Shown piece after piece: positions 25,745 to 34,659 of a stretch of 64,000 nucleotides of DNA. How positions within the stretch are numbered: position 1 is the first letter of the stretch; every line of letters starts with the position of its first letter. The notes beneath the pieces are model-generated. The model saw only the letters and a program-made list of their open reading frames with translations, ran no database searches and had not been told where the DNA came from. Source of the stretch: Rhizobium sp. CCGE531 (GTDB taxonomy: Bacteria; Pseudomonadota; Alphaproteobacteria; Rhizobiales; Rhizobiaceae); assembly GCF_003627795.1 (NCBI RefSeq), contig NZ_CP032684.1, positions 2,953,001 through 3,017,000 on the forward strand, given 5' to 3'. The position numbers were made by a program, and so were the translations under genes.

Positions 25745-27067
25745 ATGCGCATCACGATGATCGGCTCGGGTTATGTGGGGCTGGTGTCCGGTGTCTGCTT
25801 TGCCGACTTCGGCCATGACGTCATCTGCGTCGACAAGGACGCAAGCAAGATCGAGGCGCTGCGACGCGGTGAAATACCGATCTTCGAACCGGGCCTGGAG
25901 CAGCTCGTTGCAGACAATGTCCGCGCCGGTCGCCTCTCCTTCACCACGGACGTCGAAACCAGCGTCGCCGACAGCGACGTCGTCTTCATCGCGGTGGGCA
26001 CGCCGTCACGGCGCGGCGACGGCCATGCCGATCTTTCCTATGTCCATGCAGCCGCCCGCGAGATTGCCGAGCATGTCAAAGGCTTCACGGTCATCGTCAC
26101 CAAATCGACCGTGCCTGTTGGTACCGGCGACGAGGTCGAACGCATCGTGCGCGAAACCAATCCGCAAGCCGACGTCGCCATCGTCTCCAATCCGGAATTC
26201 CTGCGCGAGGGTGCGGCTATCGAGGATTTCAAGCGGCCGGACCGCATCGTCATCGGCCTCAATGACGAGCGCGCCCGCGGTGTGATGACCGAGGTCTACC
26301 GGCCGCTCTATCTCAACCAGGCGCCGCTGCTCTTTACCTCCCGCCGCACGTCGGAACTGATCAAATACGCCGCCAATGCCTTCCTCGCCATGAAGATCAC
26401 CTTCATCAACGAGATGGCCGATCTCTGCGAGAAGGTGGGCGCCAACGTCCAGGAAGTCTCGCGCGGCATCGGGTTTGACGGCCGCATCGGTTCGAAATTC
26501 CTGCATGCCGGTCCAGGTTATGGCGGCTCCTGCTTCCCAAAGGATACGCTGGCGCTCGCCAAGACGGCGCAGGATTACGACAGCCCCGTGCGCCTGATCG
26601 AAACGACCGTTTCGATCAACGATAACCGCAAGCGCGCCATGGGCCGCAAGGTGATCGCGGCCATGGGCGGCGATATCAGGGGCAAGGCGATCGCAGTCCT
26701 CGGCCTGACCTTCAAGCCGAATACCGACGACATGCGCGATAGCCCTTCGATCTCGATCATCCAGACGCTGCAGGATGCCGGCGCCACGGTGACGGGCTAC
26801 GATCCGGAAGGCATGGACAATGCCCGCCTGGTGATCGACAACATCGCCTATGCGGACGATGCCTACAGCGCCGCGCGCGACGCCGACGCGCTCGTCATCG
26901 TCACCGAGTGGAACCAATTCCGCGCGCTGGATTTCGCCCGGCTGAAATCCGTCATGAAGGCGCCGGTCCTCGTCGACCTTAGAAACATCTATCGCCATGA
27001 CGAGGTCACAAAGCACGGCTTTGCCTATACAAGCGTCGGCAGACCCTCGAGCGACGCCACACTTTAG
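25745..27067 (+). CDS. ugd: UDP-glucose 6-dehydrogenase
   Basis: The product is 440 residues. The NAD-binding start [20 protein letters not shown] and the catalytic Cys motif [16 protein letters not shown] (near 260) are intact, as is the C-terminal UDP-binding domain ([19 protein letters not shown]). It oxidises UDP-glucose to UDP-glucuronate, the precursor of acidic surface polysaccharides; in rhizobia the gene is also called rkpK or exo5. The next gene encodes the epimerase that uses its product, so the two form a short pathway unit. Confidence 0.97.
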   Translation: MRITMIGSGYVGLVSGVCFADFGHDVICVDKDASKIEALRRGEIPIFEPGLEQLVADNVRAGRLSFTTDVETSVADSDVVFIAVGTPSRRGDGHADLSYVHAAAREIAEHVKGFTVIVTKSTVPVGTGDEVERIVRETNPQADVAIVSNPEFLREGAAIEDFKRPDRIVIGLNDERARGVMTEVYRPLYLNQAPLLFTSRRTSELIKYAANAFLAMKITFINEMADLCEKVGANVQEVSRGIGFDGRIGSKFLHAGPGYGGSCFPKDTLALAKTAQDYDSPVRLIETTVSINDNRKRAMGRKVIAAMGGDIRGKAIAVLGLTFKPNTDDMRDSPSISIIQTLQDAGATVTGYDPEGMDNARLVIDNIAYADDAYSAARDADALVIVTEWNQFRALDFARLKSVMKAPVLVDLRNIYRHDEVTKHGFAYTSVGRPSSDATL

Positions 27068-27124
27068 AGCGTTTACGCATTCCGAACGGAAAACCGCTAC
27101 GCACTTTTCCTGGAAATGCTTTAA
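27066..27124. repeat. Short palindromic intergenic repeat, family B, copy 1
   Basis: The core GCATTCCGAACGGAAAACCG is followed by TACGCACTTTTCCTGGAAATGC, a pattern repeated at 58021-58122. It fills the gap between ugd and the epimerase gene and folds into a hairpin. Confidence 0.75.
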
Positions 27125-27138
27125 GCAAAGGCCGATCA

Positions 27139-28143
27139 ATGCGCTATCTCATCACCGGCACCGCCGGCTTCATCGGATTCCACCTCGCCAAGCGCCTGCT
27201 CGACGAGGGTCATTTCGTGGTCGGCTTCGACGGCATGACGCCCTATTACGACGTCAGGCTCAAGGAGAAGCGGACCGCCATCCTCGCCCGCTCCAACGGC
27301 TTCAAGGCCGTGACGGGCATGCTTGAGGACAAGGCAGCGCTGGATCGCGCGGCAGAACTCGCCGAGCCTGACGTGATCGTCCACCTCGCCGCACAGGCCG
27401 GCGTGCGTTACAGCCTCGAAAATCCACGCTCCTACGTTGATTCCAACCTCGTTGGCTCATTCAACATCCTGGAGCTGGCAAGAGACCTGCAGCCGAAGCA
27501 CCTGCTGCTCGCCTCCACCTCCTCCGTCTACGGTGCCAACGAAAAGATCCCCTTTGCCGAAAGCGACAAGGCCGACGAGCAGATGACGATCTACGCCGCG
27601 ACCAAGAAGAGCATGGAGCTGATGGCGCATAGCTACGCCCATCTCTTCCACGTACCTACCACCGCTTTCCGCTTCTTCACGGTCTATGGCCCCTGGGGTC
27701 GCCCTGACATGGCGCTGTTCAAATTCGTCGACGCCATCCGCAATGACAGGCCGATCGAAATCTACGGCGAAGGCAAGATGAGCCGCGATTTCACCTACAT
27801 CGACGATCTCGTCGAAGGCATCGTGCGCCTGATCGGCGTCGTGCCTTCGGAAGAAAACCGGGTCGTATCGGAGACGGTCATCGACACCTTGTCGAAGAAC
27901 GCCCCTTTCCGCGTCGTCAATATCGGCGGCGGCCAGCCGGTGGGGTTGATGAGTTTTGTCGAGACGATCGAAACGATGCTCGGCAAGCAAGCGATCCGCA
28001 AGATGCTGCCCATGCAGCCCGGCGACGTTCACAACACCTATGCCGTGCCGGACCTGCTGGTGGCGCTGACAGGCTTCAAGCCGCAGATCGAAGTCGACGA
28101 GGGCGTGCGCCGCTTCGTTGAGTGGTATCAGGAAAACTATTGA
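27139..28143 (+). CDS. lpsL: UDP-glucuronate 4-epimerase (NAD-dependent SDR)
   Basis: The product is 334 residues of the extended short-chain dehydrogenase family. The Rossmann motif [20 protein letters not shown], the active-site YAATKKSME (YxxxK) and [15 protein letters not shown] are present; the last is typical of UDP-glucuronate epimerases. It converts UDP-glucuronate to UDP-galacturonate. LpsL in Sinorhizobium meliloti has this role in lipopolysaccharide synthesis. Its position after ugd supports the call; other UDP-sugar epimerases are less likely. Confidence 0.9.
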   Translation: MRYLITGTAGFIGFHLAKRLLDEGHFVVGFDGMTPYYDVRLKEKRTAILARSNGFKAVTGMLEDKAALDRAAELAEPDVIVHLAAQAGVRYSLENPRSYVDSNLVGSFNILELARDLQPKHLLLASTSSVYGANEKIPFAESDKADEQMTIYAATKKSMELMAHSYAHLFHVPTTAFRFFTVYGPWGRPDMALFKFVDAIRNDRPIEIYGEGKMSRDFTYIDDLVEGIVRLIGVVPSEENRVVSETVIDTLSKNAPFRVVNIGGGQPVGLMSFVETIETMLGKQAIRKMLPMQPGDVHNTYAVPDLLVALTGFKPQIEVDEGVRRFVEWYQENY

Positions 28144-28148
28144 GCGAA

Positions 28149-28922
28149 ATGGCAGGCATCGTCGAAACGGAACATTGGATCGAGAGCGACGCCGGGCGCC
28201 TCTACGCCAAATCGTGGACACCGGATGCCGAAACCTCACTGCAACCGATAATCCTGTTTCACGACTCCCTCGGATGCATCGCGCTTTGGAGGGATTTCCC
28301 GAAACAGCTCGCCCATTCCCTCGGCCGTCAGGTGATCGCTTATGATCGGCTGGGCTACGGTCGGTCCGATGCCCGCACGGACCTTCTGCAGCAGGACTTC
28401 GTGGCCCTGGAGGCCGAGCAGGCCGTGCCGCTGCTGTGCGAACAATTCTCCATTCGGGAATTCATCGCCTGCGGACACAGTGTGGGCGGCGGCATGGCCG
28501 TGGAGACGGGAGCGCGCTTTGGCGAACGCTGCCAGGCCGTGATCACCATTGCCGTCCAGGCTTTCGTGGAGGAGAGAACCCTGCAAGGTATCAGGGTCGC
28601 ACAGCAGGAATTTAGATCGGCGGAGACCTTCGCCCGGCTTGAGAGATATCACGGCAGCAAGACTGATTGGGTGCTGCACGCATGGATCGACACCTGGCTT
28701 GCTCCCGAGCGCGCCGGGTGGACCCTCGATCCGGCACTTGAAAAGCTTCATTGCCCGGTGCTCGCCATCCATGGAGAGCGTGACGAATATGGCTCCGAGG
28801 CCCATCCGCACCGGATCGCTGCCGGGCGTGGAACGGTCTATATCTTGCCGGACACCGGACATTCGCCGCATCGCGAGCGCCCTGGCCTGGTCATGAAAGC
28901 GATCGAAGACTTTCTGGCGTAA
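28149..28922 (+). CDS. Alpha/beta-hydrolase-fold protein
   Basis: The product is 257 residues from MAGIVETEHWIES; the ATG is 5 bp after the epimerase stop. The nucleophile elbow is GHSVGGGMAVETG, the catalytic acid lies in HGERDEYG, and the His in DTGHSPHRERP, so the triad is complete. An oxyanion segment FHDSLGCIALWRDFP lies near the start. The substrate is unknown; the family includes esterases, C-C hydrolases and haloalkane dehalogenase-like enzymes. The tight spacing suggests co-transcription with ugd and the epimerase gene, though a polysaccharide role is only a guess. Confidence 0.85.
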   Translation: MAGIVETEHWIESDAGRLYAKSWTPDAETSLQPIILFHDSLGCIALWRDFPKQLAHSLGRQVIAYDRLGYGRSDARTDLLQQDFVALEAEQAVPLLCEQFSIREFIACGHSVGGGMAVETGARFGERCQAVITIAVQAFVEERTLQGIRVAQQEFRSAETFARLERYHGSKTDWVLHAWIDTWLAPERAGWTLDPALEKLHCPVLAIHGERDEYGSEAHPHRIAAGRGTVYILPDTGHSPHRERPGLVMKAIEDFLA

Positions 28923-28941
28923 AATGACGGGAAAAGCCGGC

Positions 28942-29481
28942 TTACTCGGCCTGACCTGCGGAATGATAGGCCCGGTCGAAATAGACGAGCCCCTGCCCGC
29001 CGTCGCGCTGGCGAATGGCATCGACCTCGCAGAACAGGATGTCATGCGTGCCGCCATCGGCTCGACGCACAATCCGGCAATCGAACGACACGAGAGCATC
29101 TTCCAGCACCGGCGCACCGGTGGACAATGCCGACCAGGAGGCAGCCGCGAAACGCTCGGCAACCGGGGTCTTGCCCCCGAAGAGACGCGACAGATCTCCA
29201 TGCGCTTCCGACAAGACATTGACGCAGAGCACGCCGTTTTGCGTCACGGCGGGATGAACGGAAGCGCCGCGATTGAGGCAGACGAGCAAGGTTGGAGGGC
29301 TGTCGGTGACGCTGCAGACCGCGGTCGCCGCAAAGCCGGCAAGCCCGGCGGGGCCATTGGTCGTGACGATGTTCACGGCTGCCGCCATGCGCGCCATGGC
29401 GTTGCGAAATTCGGTTCGCACCGCATCGGGATCGGCGACGGGCACCGCCCTCTCGATTGCCACGGAGGTTTTCATGTTCAT
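28942..29481 (-). CDS. Flavin reductase-like FMN-binding protein
   Basis: The product is 179 residues from [13 protein letters not shown], using the ATG 8 nt after GGGGA; a GTG two codons earlier is also open. The split-barrel flavin reductase domain shows [37 protein letters not shown] and the conserved [14 protein letters not shown]. These proteins supply reduced flavin to two-component monooxygenases, as HpaC or RutF do. No oxygenase partner lies nearby, so the pathway is unknown. Convergent with the hydrolase gene. Confidence 0.88.
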   Translation of the reverse strand: MNMKTSVAIERAVPVADPDAVRTEFRNAMARMAAAVNIVTTNGPAGLAGFAATAVCSVTDSPPTLLVCLNRGASVHPAVTQNGVLCVNVLSEAHGDLSRLFGGKTPVAERFAAASWSALSTGAPVLEDALVSFDCRIVRRADGGTHDILFCEVDAIRQRDGGQGLVYFDRAYHSAGQAE

Positions 29482-29487
29482 TCCCAC

Positions 29488-29661
29488 AGTCCCCTAACTC
29501 GCGCCGGACAGCCCACACTATCTGGAGGATCGATGCGCCTCAAGAAACGACATTTTACGGAAGCGGCCCGCAGTGAGCAATAAATTCCCTATAAAATCTA
29601 TCAATAATGGGAAAAATCATTCGCTCCGGAGTAAAGCTTCGGGAGCATGCCGACTCCGACC
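29488..29661. other. Short region with a possible 16-codon reading frame
   Basis: A well-placed GGAGGATCG precedes an ATG at 29533, which opens a 16-codon frame (MRLKKRHFTEAARSEQ, stop at 29581-29583). It is too short to assign and may be chance. Otherwise I see only promoter-like DNA for the leftward flavin reductase. Confidence 0.2.
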
Positions 29662-30396
29662 TCAAATCCGAGTCGAAATCAGGAGAAACATCGGACGCTC
29701 CCGCTCGATTGCCCAATCGGGATGGGCGGCGAGATCGTCATCGCTCGGCGACCATTCCTCGACATGCGCAATGGAAAAGCCCGACTTGATCAGCAGGTTC
29801 AACGTCGTGCCCATCGTCCGGTGCTGCTTGACGACGCCTTCGGCGAGCCAGTTCGTCACCCGCGGCCCTTCGGTCTGATAGGCGCTGAGCGGCCAGATCT
29901 TGCGACCGCCGGCATCGACCTGCCATTCCGGCTGCCGTGGCGCCATGTAGATCGGATGTTCGATCGAAAAGATCAGCCGGCCGCCGGGCCTCAGCGCCTG
30001 ACGAATGGTCACCAGGAGCCCTGCAAAGCCTTCGATATAGTGGAAGGCCAGCGAACTATAGACGAGATCGAAACAGGCCGTAGGAAGCTGAAGCTTTTCG
30101 AGATCGGCCCGATCATAGTGAACGCGTGCATCAGCCGTCTCGGCACGAGCCCGCTCCAGCATCTTCTCCGAGACATCCAGTCCCAAAACACCGGCAGCGC
30201 CCTGCTCCACGGCCCAGCGGCAGAACCAGCCGAAGCCGCAACCGAGATCGACGACGTCGAGGCCCTTCATGTCAGGCATCAAGGCACGGATCGCAGGCCA
30301 TTCGGCCGCGCCCGCCAGCCCGTCGACCGAGCGCTGCAGGCGGTTATAGCCTTCGAAGAAGCCAGGATCGTCATAGATATTCTGGGTCATGTTCAT
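29662..30396 (-). CDS. Class I SAM-dependent methyltransferase
   Basis: The product is 244 residues. AdoMet-binding motif I is GLDVVDLGCGFGWFCRWAVE (near 49-68), with motif II LGLDVSEKMLERARAE and a motif near FDLVYSSLAFHYIEG. This fits the Methyltransf_11/25 group acting on small molecules. The substrate is unknown. The next gene on the strand, 63 bp upstream, is ridA, so they may be co-transcribed. Confidence 0.88.
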   Translation of the reverse strand: MNMTQNIYDDPGFFEGYNRLQRSVDGLAGAAEWPAIRALMPDMKGLDVVDLGCGFGWFCRWAVEQGAAGVLGLDVSEKMLERARAETADARVHYDRADLEKLQLPTACFDLVYSSLAFHYIEGFAGLLVTIRQALRPGGRLIFSIEHPIYMAPRQPEWQVDAGGRKIWPLSAYQTEGPRVTNWLAEGVVKQHRTMGTTLNLLIKSGFSIAHVEEWSPSDDDLAAHPDWAIERERPMFLLISTRI

Positions 30397-30459
30397 CTCT
30401 TGCAGATCGACGATGTCGATCCGGCAGCACTGATTTAGAAGCCCGATTCATTGCTCAGG

Positions 30460-30849
30460 TCACATCACCTTCGCCGCCGTGACCTCGACCTCCACCAGAA
30501 ACTCGGCGCGCGTAAACCCGCCGACGATCAGCAAGGTCGAGACCGGCTTGGGATCCAGGATATAGCGGTCACGCACGGCCATATAGGCGGGAAAATCCTC
30601 TCGCGTAGTGACGAAGCTGGCGATACGGATGACATCGGCAAAGCTCATGCCGGCCTCATCCAGGATGGCATTGATCGCCTTGAAGCACATCTCGGCCTGG
30701 GCCGTAACGTCAGCCGGAATGCGGTCATCGAGGCCGATGCCGAGCTGGCCGGATGTGACCAACAGGCCGGCGCCCGGCGGCACCAGCAGGCCGTGATTGT
30801 AATTGCCGAAAGGGCGGCGGACGGATGGGGGATTGAATACCTTTTTCAT
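30460..30849 (-). CDS. RidA/YjgF-family enamine-imine deaminase
   Basis: The product is 129 residues, the usual family size. GLLVPPGAGLLVTSGQLGIG and the C-terminal VEVEVTAAKVM are characteristic. RidA proteins hydrolyse reactive enamines/imines; the conserved Arg that marks active RidA is not clearly present here, so this may be one of the related Rid subgroups. A GAGGAG site precedes the start. It lies between a DMT exporter and a methyltransferase, all leftward. Confidence 0.85.
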   Translation of the reverse strand: MKKVFNPPSVRRPFGNYNHGLLVPPGAGLLVTSGQLGIGLDDRIPADVTAQAEMCFKAINAILDEAGMSFADVIRIASFVTTREDFPAYMAVRDRYILDPKPVSTLLIVGGFTRAEFLVEVEVTAAKVM

Positions 30850-30910
30850 CGAAACCGACTCCTCGTGATCGGGACGATTTCAACATTTTGAGGCTCAGTC
30901 GACAACCCGT

Positions 30911-31840
30911 TCAATGCGCTTGTACTGAAGTAACCACTCGATTTCGGCGCACTTCCAACAGGATATGTCCGAAAAGTGCCGCAAGCACGATCGGCCCGCC
31001 GATCAACGTCGCCGTCGACGGACGCTCGGCAAAGACCATCCAGACCCACAGCGGCGTCAGGGGCACTTCGAGCGCCGTCAGCAAGGCGGCGTCGGAGGCC
31101 GGAACCAGCCGCGAGCCGAATGTGTAGAGACTGAGGCCCATCGCATTCTGGATAATGCCGAAGGCGATGATCAAACCGAGATCCTGTCCGGACAGGGAAA
31201 GCGGCGAGGCAAACCAGAAGGTGATGAAAGAGCAGAGCCAGGCGGACAGCGCCATGGCCGGCAGCATCGGCACGTTGCGATGCTGGCGCATGACGACGGC
31301 AAGGCAGGCGACGGTCAGCGTCATGATGGCCGCGAGCCCCTTGCCGAGCCAGCTGCCGCCATCGCTTGCATGGCCGGAAAGCATGACGAGCACGCCGATG
31401 AAGGCAATGCCGCTGGCAATCAGCGTCCTCAGGTTCGGGCGCTCGCGGATGAAGAGGAAAGCGACGCCCGCGGTGACGAAGGGCACGGTCGCATAGATGA
31501 CCATCGCATCGGCGACCGACGTATAATAGATCGAGCCGATGCCGCTGATCATGGATGCGGTGGAAAAGATCGTCGCCGCCAGCGACGGGCCGCGCATGGA
31601 GCGCAGGACACGAAAGGCGTTGCGGCGTTCGATGTAGAAGAACAGCGCGAACACCCCGAAACCAGAGACTATCCCGCGGCAGAACAGGATCGTCATGAGG
31701 TCGGCATGGATTGCGCGCACGAAAAGGCCTGATGTCGACCAGGCGAGCGCCGAGAGCGCGACATAAGCCACGCCCAACCTGTATTGCTGCTGTTCCGCCG
31801 GCGTCACGATCAAATCCCCTGCCCTATCGTGGGAGATCAT
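30911..31840 (-). CDS. DMT-superfamily (EamA) transporter
   Basis: The product is about 309 residues from MISHDRAGDLIVTPAEQQ; the open frame further upstream is Cys-rich nonsense. Ten membrane helices in two EamA repeats are apparent (LGVAYVALSALAWSTSGLF at the start, GIIQNAMGLSLYTFGSRLV in repeat two). These proteins export metabolites or amino acids; the substrate is unknown. The ribosome-binding site is weak, and a GTG 11 codons downstream is another possible start. Confidence 0.85.
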   Translation of the reverse strand: MISHDRAGDLIVTPAEQQQYRLGVAYVALSALAWSTSGLFVRAIHADLMTILFCRGIVSGFGVFALFFYIERRNAFRVLRSMRGPSLAATIFSTASMISGIGSIYYTSVADAMVIYATVPFVTAGVAFLFIRERPNLRTLIASGIAFIGVLVMLSGHASDGGSWLGKGLAAIMTLTVACLAVVMRQHRNVPMLPAMALSAWLCSFITFWFASPLSLSGQDLGLIIAFGIIQNAMGLSLYTFGSRLVPASDAALLTALEVPLTPLWVWMVFAERPSTATLIGGPIVLAALFGHILLEVRRNRVVTSVQAH

Positions 31841-32156
31841 TAGCGGGCAGCCATAACGCCCACAAGCAAAGCTTGCGTCGTTGCGCGTCGCAGCTGCCGG
31901 AAGATGACAAGGGTTGCAGGAAGGCCACGCCACACCCTCCGCCCCCGCGATCGAAAAAGATCGCCCAACCGTGGCTGTTGGCAAGATCATATTGATCTTG
32001 CACATCTTTACGATCGCTTTAAAGCGCGTCGCGATCTTTCAGATTCGCTTCCTGAGCCTTAAACTTTTGATTTTCGCATGTCGTTATCGCAAAACCGCTG
32101 CACACTTTTGCGCGACATGCTCTACGGTTCTGGCGACCTCGTCGAAGGAGAATCAA
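31841..32156. other. Intergenic region with repeat copy
   Basis: About 315 bp between the transporter and a small lipoprotein gene. The right half is the family-A repeat at 32016-32121. The left half is promoter-like for the leftward transporter. Confidence 0.5.
32016..32121 (-). repeat. RIME-like intergenic repeat, family A, copy 2 (inverted)
   Basis: This is the same two-palindrome unit as at 11297-11400, in the opposite direction. It starts GCTTTAAAGCGCGTCGCGAT, has ATCTTTCAGATTCGC in the middle, and ends with CACACTTTTGCGCGACATGC. Confidence 0.85.
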
Positions 32157-32582
32157 TTGCGCCTGCTGTCAGCCACTTTGTTTGCATGCGGCTGCGTCAG
32201 CCTCGTCGACGGCCCCCTGTGGCCGCCGGCGCAAACCTATGTCGACAAGACGGTGCAATGCAGCCAGAGCAGCAATCCGGCCCGTTGCGAGCATACCCGC
32301 GACAGCTGGAAGGCGGATTACGAGGAAGCCATTGCCGGCGGCTATCGCGCGCAGAAACACGTCGCGCTGTGCCTCAGCACCGGCTGTGACGAGGCGATCC
32401 AACCCGACAAGATGCTCGGCTGTGCCTGGCGCATGGTGATTGCCGAGGCAAAGAACGCCTCAACGGACAACATGGATGCCGCAAACCTCAGCCGCTTCTG
32501 CGGAACGGACTATATCGACGAGAAGGGAAAGCTCGCTGCCGCCTCGCAAGCGAAGGCGATGCTGCGCCTGATCGGCAAATAG
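32157..32582 (+). CDS. Small secreted Cys-rich protein, probable lipoprotein
   Basis: The product is 141 residues from a TTG start (MRLLSATLFACGCVSLVDG). A strong AAGGAG lies 6 nt upstream and decides the start, although the frame is open for 80 codons before it. A very short hydrophobic leader ends in a possible lipobox Cys (LFAC or ACGC). Five further cysteines follow (QCSQ, RCEH, LCLSTGCDE, GCAW), plus RFCGTD near the C-terminus, suggesting disulfides. No family is recognised. It stands alone, with the convergent hydrolase gene 40 bp away. Confidence 0.65.
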   Translation: MRLLSATLFACGCVSLVDGPLWPPAQTYVDKTVQCSQSSNPARCEHTRDSWKADYEEAIAGGYRAQKHVALCLSTGCDEAIQPDKMLGCAWRMVIAEAKNASTDNMDAANLSRFCGTDYIDEKGKLAAASQAKAMLRLIGK

Positions 32583-32622
32583 CAGGCCACGCGGCAGGGG
32601 TTTTCTGCAGCGTGGCTCGGCC

Positions 32623-33234
32623 TTATGCGTAAGGCACAAGGAATTTACTGATCGCCTCAATCTCGTTGGGGCGAATATCGTGGCCGCCCGCATGCCATTC
32701 GAGCGTAACCTCAGCATCCTGCCGTGCAAAATAGTCGGCGAGCGCCTGGGTCACCGGCGCGTGCGAGATCGGATCCCGCTCGCCCGCCGTGATCAGCACG
32801 CGCCTCCCCGCCAGCCTTGAATTGTCCTTTGGCTGGAAGGGGATGAGCGGATGCATCAGCACGGCCGCATCGAAAAGATCCCCATGCTCGATCAAAACGT
32901 TGGCGAGGATGTTCGCACCGTTGGAAAAACCGAGGCCGAGGACCTGCGATGCGCCGTATTCCGCCGCCAGTTCCGAGACATAGGCCGCCATCTTTTCCGT
33001 CGCCCGGGCAAGGTCCGCCATGTCATAGACGCCCTCGCCCGTCCGGCGGAAGAAACGCGCAGCACCATATTCCGAGACATCGCCGCGCGGCGATACGATG
33101 GTGGCGTCCGGCAGCAGCCGGGCAGCGAAATCGAAGAACTGGTTCTCATCGCCGCCGGTGCCATGGAAGGTGAAGAAAATAGGCTTTCCGGCTGCACCGG
33201 CCTTCAGCCGGTGCAGGTAATTCGTATTCGTCAT
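32623..33234 (-). CDS. MhqD-like phospholipase/carboxylesterase
   Basis: The product is 203 residues. The nucleophile elbow GLGFSNGANILAN, the acid in TAGERDPISH and the His in HAGGHDI complete a triad in an alpha/beta hydrolase of the carboxylesterase 2 group. The start has a GGAGAG site. It lies 15 bp after the dioxygenase gene, in the order seen for mhqO-mhqD of Bacillus, where the pair deals with quinone and electrophile stress. That role is inferred by analogy. Confidence 0.85.
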   Translation of the reverse strand: MTNTNYLHRLKAGAAGKPIFFTFHGTGGDENQFFDFAARLLPDATIVSPRGDVSEYGAARFFRRTGEGVYDMADLARATEKMAAYVSELAAEYGASQVLGLGFSNGANILANVLIEHGDLFDAAVLMHPLIPFQPKDNSRLAGRRVLITAGERDPISHAPVTQALADYFARQDAEVTLEWHAGGHDIRPNEIEAISKFLVPYA

Positions 33235-33249
33235 GATATCTCTCCTGAA

Positions 33250-34182
33250 TCAGCCTTCCAGCGGTTCAAGATGCTGCTCGATCAGGCCGCGCAGATGCGC
33301 GTGCTGCTCGGGCAGTTTCAGCGCTTCGCCGAGATGGGCCGTATCCTCGTCGCGGTTGAAGCCGGGTTCGTTGGTGGCGACTTCGAACAGCACGCCGCCC
33401 GGCGTGCGGAAATAGATCGCCCAGAAGTAATCGCGGTCGATGACCGGGGTCACCTGATAGCCCGTATCCATCAGCGCCTTGCGCACCTCGAGCTGCTTTG
33501 CGCGGTTCTCGACTGCAAAGGCGACATGGTGGACGGAGCCGGCGCCTGGAAGCGCGCGGTTGATGTTCGGCATGGTTTCGAGATCGACATAATCGGCACC
33601 GTTGCCGCCGGGCATGGCGAGCCGCTTGACGCCCTCATGCGTATCGACCACCTCGTAGCCCATATACTTCAAGAGCTCGGCCGTGGCGCCCTCGTCCCTG
33701 AGCCGCATGCCGACGGAATGGAAGCCCCTGATGGCATGCTCGGCATCGACGCCGTTGTGCGTCCAGGGCAGACGGCTATCGTCCTTGACCTCGACGAGAG
33801 CGAAGCCATCGCCATCGGGGCCTGAGAAATGCAGGCGCTTCTGGCCGAAGGATTCATCGGCCTTCAGGCCCTCGACGCCATGCTGGCCGAGCCGCTCGGT
33901 CCAGTAGCCGAGAGCGCCTTCCGGAACGGAGTAGACCGTATTGCCGACTTCGCCGGTGCCCGGACGGCCGCGCGCCATTTTCGGAAACGGGAAGTAGGTC
34001 ATGATCGTGCCGGGGGTGCCGATCTCGTCACCATAGTAAAGGTGATAGACATCGGGAGCGTCGAAATTCACCGTCTTCTTGACGCGGCGCAGGCCGAGCG
34101 TGTCGGTGAAGAACTTGTTGTTGGTCCGCGCGTCTTCCGCCATCGAGGTAACGTGGTGAAGACCTTTGATCTGGTTAAGCAT
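33250..34182 (-). CDS. MhqO-like ring-cleaving dioxygenase (VOC superfamily)
   Basis: The product is 310 residues from MLNQIKGLHHVTSMAED. It has two vicinal-oxygen-chelate repeats: the N-terminal part (KGLHHVTSM to VEVKDD) and the C-terminal part (GFHSVGMRLRDEG to LFEVATNEPGF). Metal ligands are likely His9 in HHVTS, His in SVHHVAFAV and Glu in GVLFEVAT. The family is annotated as glyoxalase/extradiol dioxygenase and includes B. subtilis MhqO. A 26-bp perfect inverted repeat 111 bp upstream is probably its operator. No MhqR-type gene lies next to it. Confidence 0.88.
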   Translation of the reverse strand: MLNQIKGLHHVTSMAEDARTNNKFFTDTLGLRRVKKTVNFDAPDVYHLYYGDEIGTPGTIMTYFPFPKMARGRPGTGEVGNTVYSVPEGALGYWTERLGQHGVEGLKADESFGQKRLHFSGPDGDGFALVEVKDDSRLPWTHNGVDAEHAIRGFHSVGMRLRDEGATAELLKYMGYEVVDTHEGVKRLAMPGGNGADYVDLETMPNINRALPGAGSVHHVAFAVENRAKQLEVRKALMDTGYQVTPVIDRDYFWAIYFRTPGGVLFEVATNEPGFNRDEDTAHLGEALKLPEQHAHLRGLIEQHLEPLEG

Positions 34183-34292
34183 CTCTAACCCCTTTTTTCG
34201 CCTGCACCGGCAGGCGTTTCTCATGGGCAGAAGATGGTCTTGTGGGCGGTGTTTCGATAGCCCTCAAGTGCCAAACGGATTGTCTTCAATGA

Positions 34293-34318
34293 GTGAACGA
34301 TAAATTCGGATCGTTCAC
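34293..34318. promoter_or_regulatory. Perfect inverted-repeat operator upstream of the dioxygenase gene
   Basis: GTGAACGAT and ATCGTTCAC are separated by 8 bp, a perfect 9-bp inverted repeat suited to a dimeric TetR, MarR or HxlR regulator. It lies between the leftward dioxygenase gene and the rightward toxin-antitoxin genes, closer to the dioxygenase. Confidence 0.6.
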
Positions 34319-34375
34319 CTGGAAGCCATATCGCTCTCATCTGGTTGATTCCTAACAGGAGCGGCGCTAGATTAA

Positions 34376-34390
34376 GCTAGACAGTCTAGC
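34376..34390. promoter_or_regulatory. Palindromic operator of the toxin-antitoxin operon
   Basis: GCTAGAC-A-GTCTAGC is a perfect 15-bp palindrome ending 14 bp before the antitoxin start, with a further half-site GCGCTAGA just upstream. Phd/YefM antitoxins autoregulate through such sites. Confidence 0.65.
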
Positions 34391-34404
34391 CAGCGAGAGT
34401 TTCG

Positions 34405-34659
34405 ATGAATTGGCCATTGCAGGATGCGAAGAACCAGTTTTCAAAAGTCGTGCAGAAAGCGCGCAGTGAGGGACCGCAAATCGTCACCTTGCGCGGCGAA
34501 CGTGCGGCTGTCGTCCTGTCTGCCGAAGACTATGATGCTCTCCTGGCCGGCAAACCGAGCCTTGCCGATGACTTGCTATCCGGACCGGCATGGGATGACG
34601 AAATGGCTGATGCCGTATCGAAGCGCAGCAAAACGCCAAGCCGGGATGTCCTTTTCTGA
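34405..34659 (+). CDS. Phd/YefM-type antitoxin
   Basis: The product is 84 residues. The N-terminal DNA-binding domain is canonical (LQDAKNQFSKVVQKARSEG, then TLRGERAAVVLSAEDYDAL). The short acidic C-terminal tail would mask the toxin. The stop overlaps the toxin start by one base (TGATG), showing translational coupling. A palindrome lies just upstream. Confidence 0.93.
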   Translation: MNWPLQDAKNQFSKVVQKARSEGPQIVTLRGERAAVVLSAEDYDALLAGKPSLADDLLSGPAWDDEMADAVSKRSKTPSRDVLF

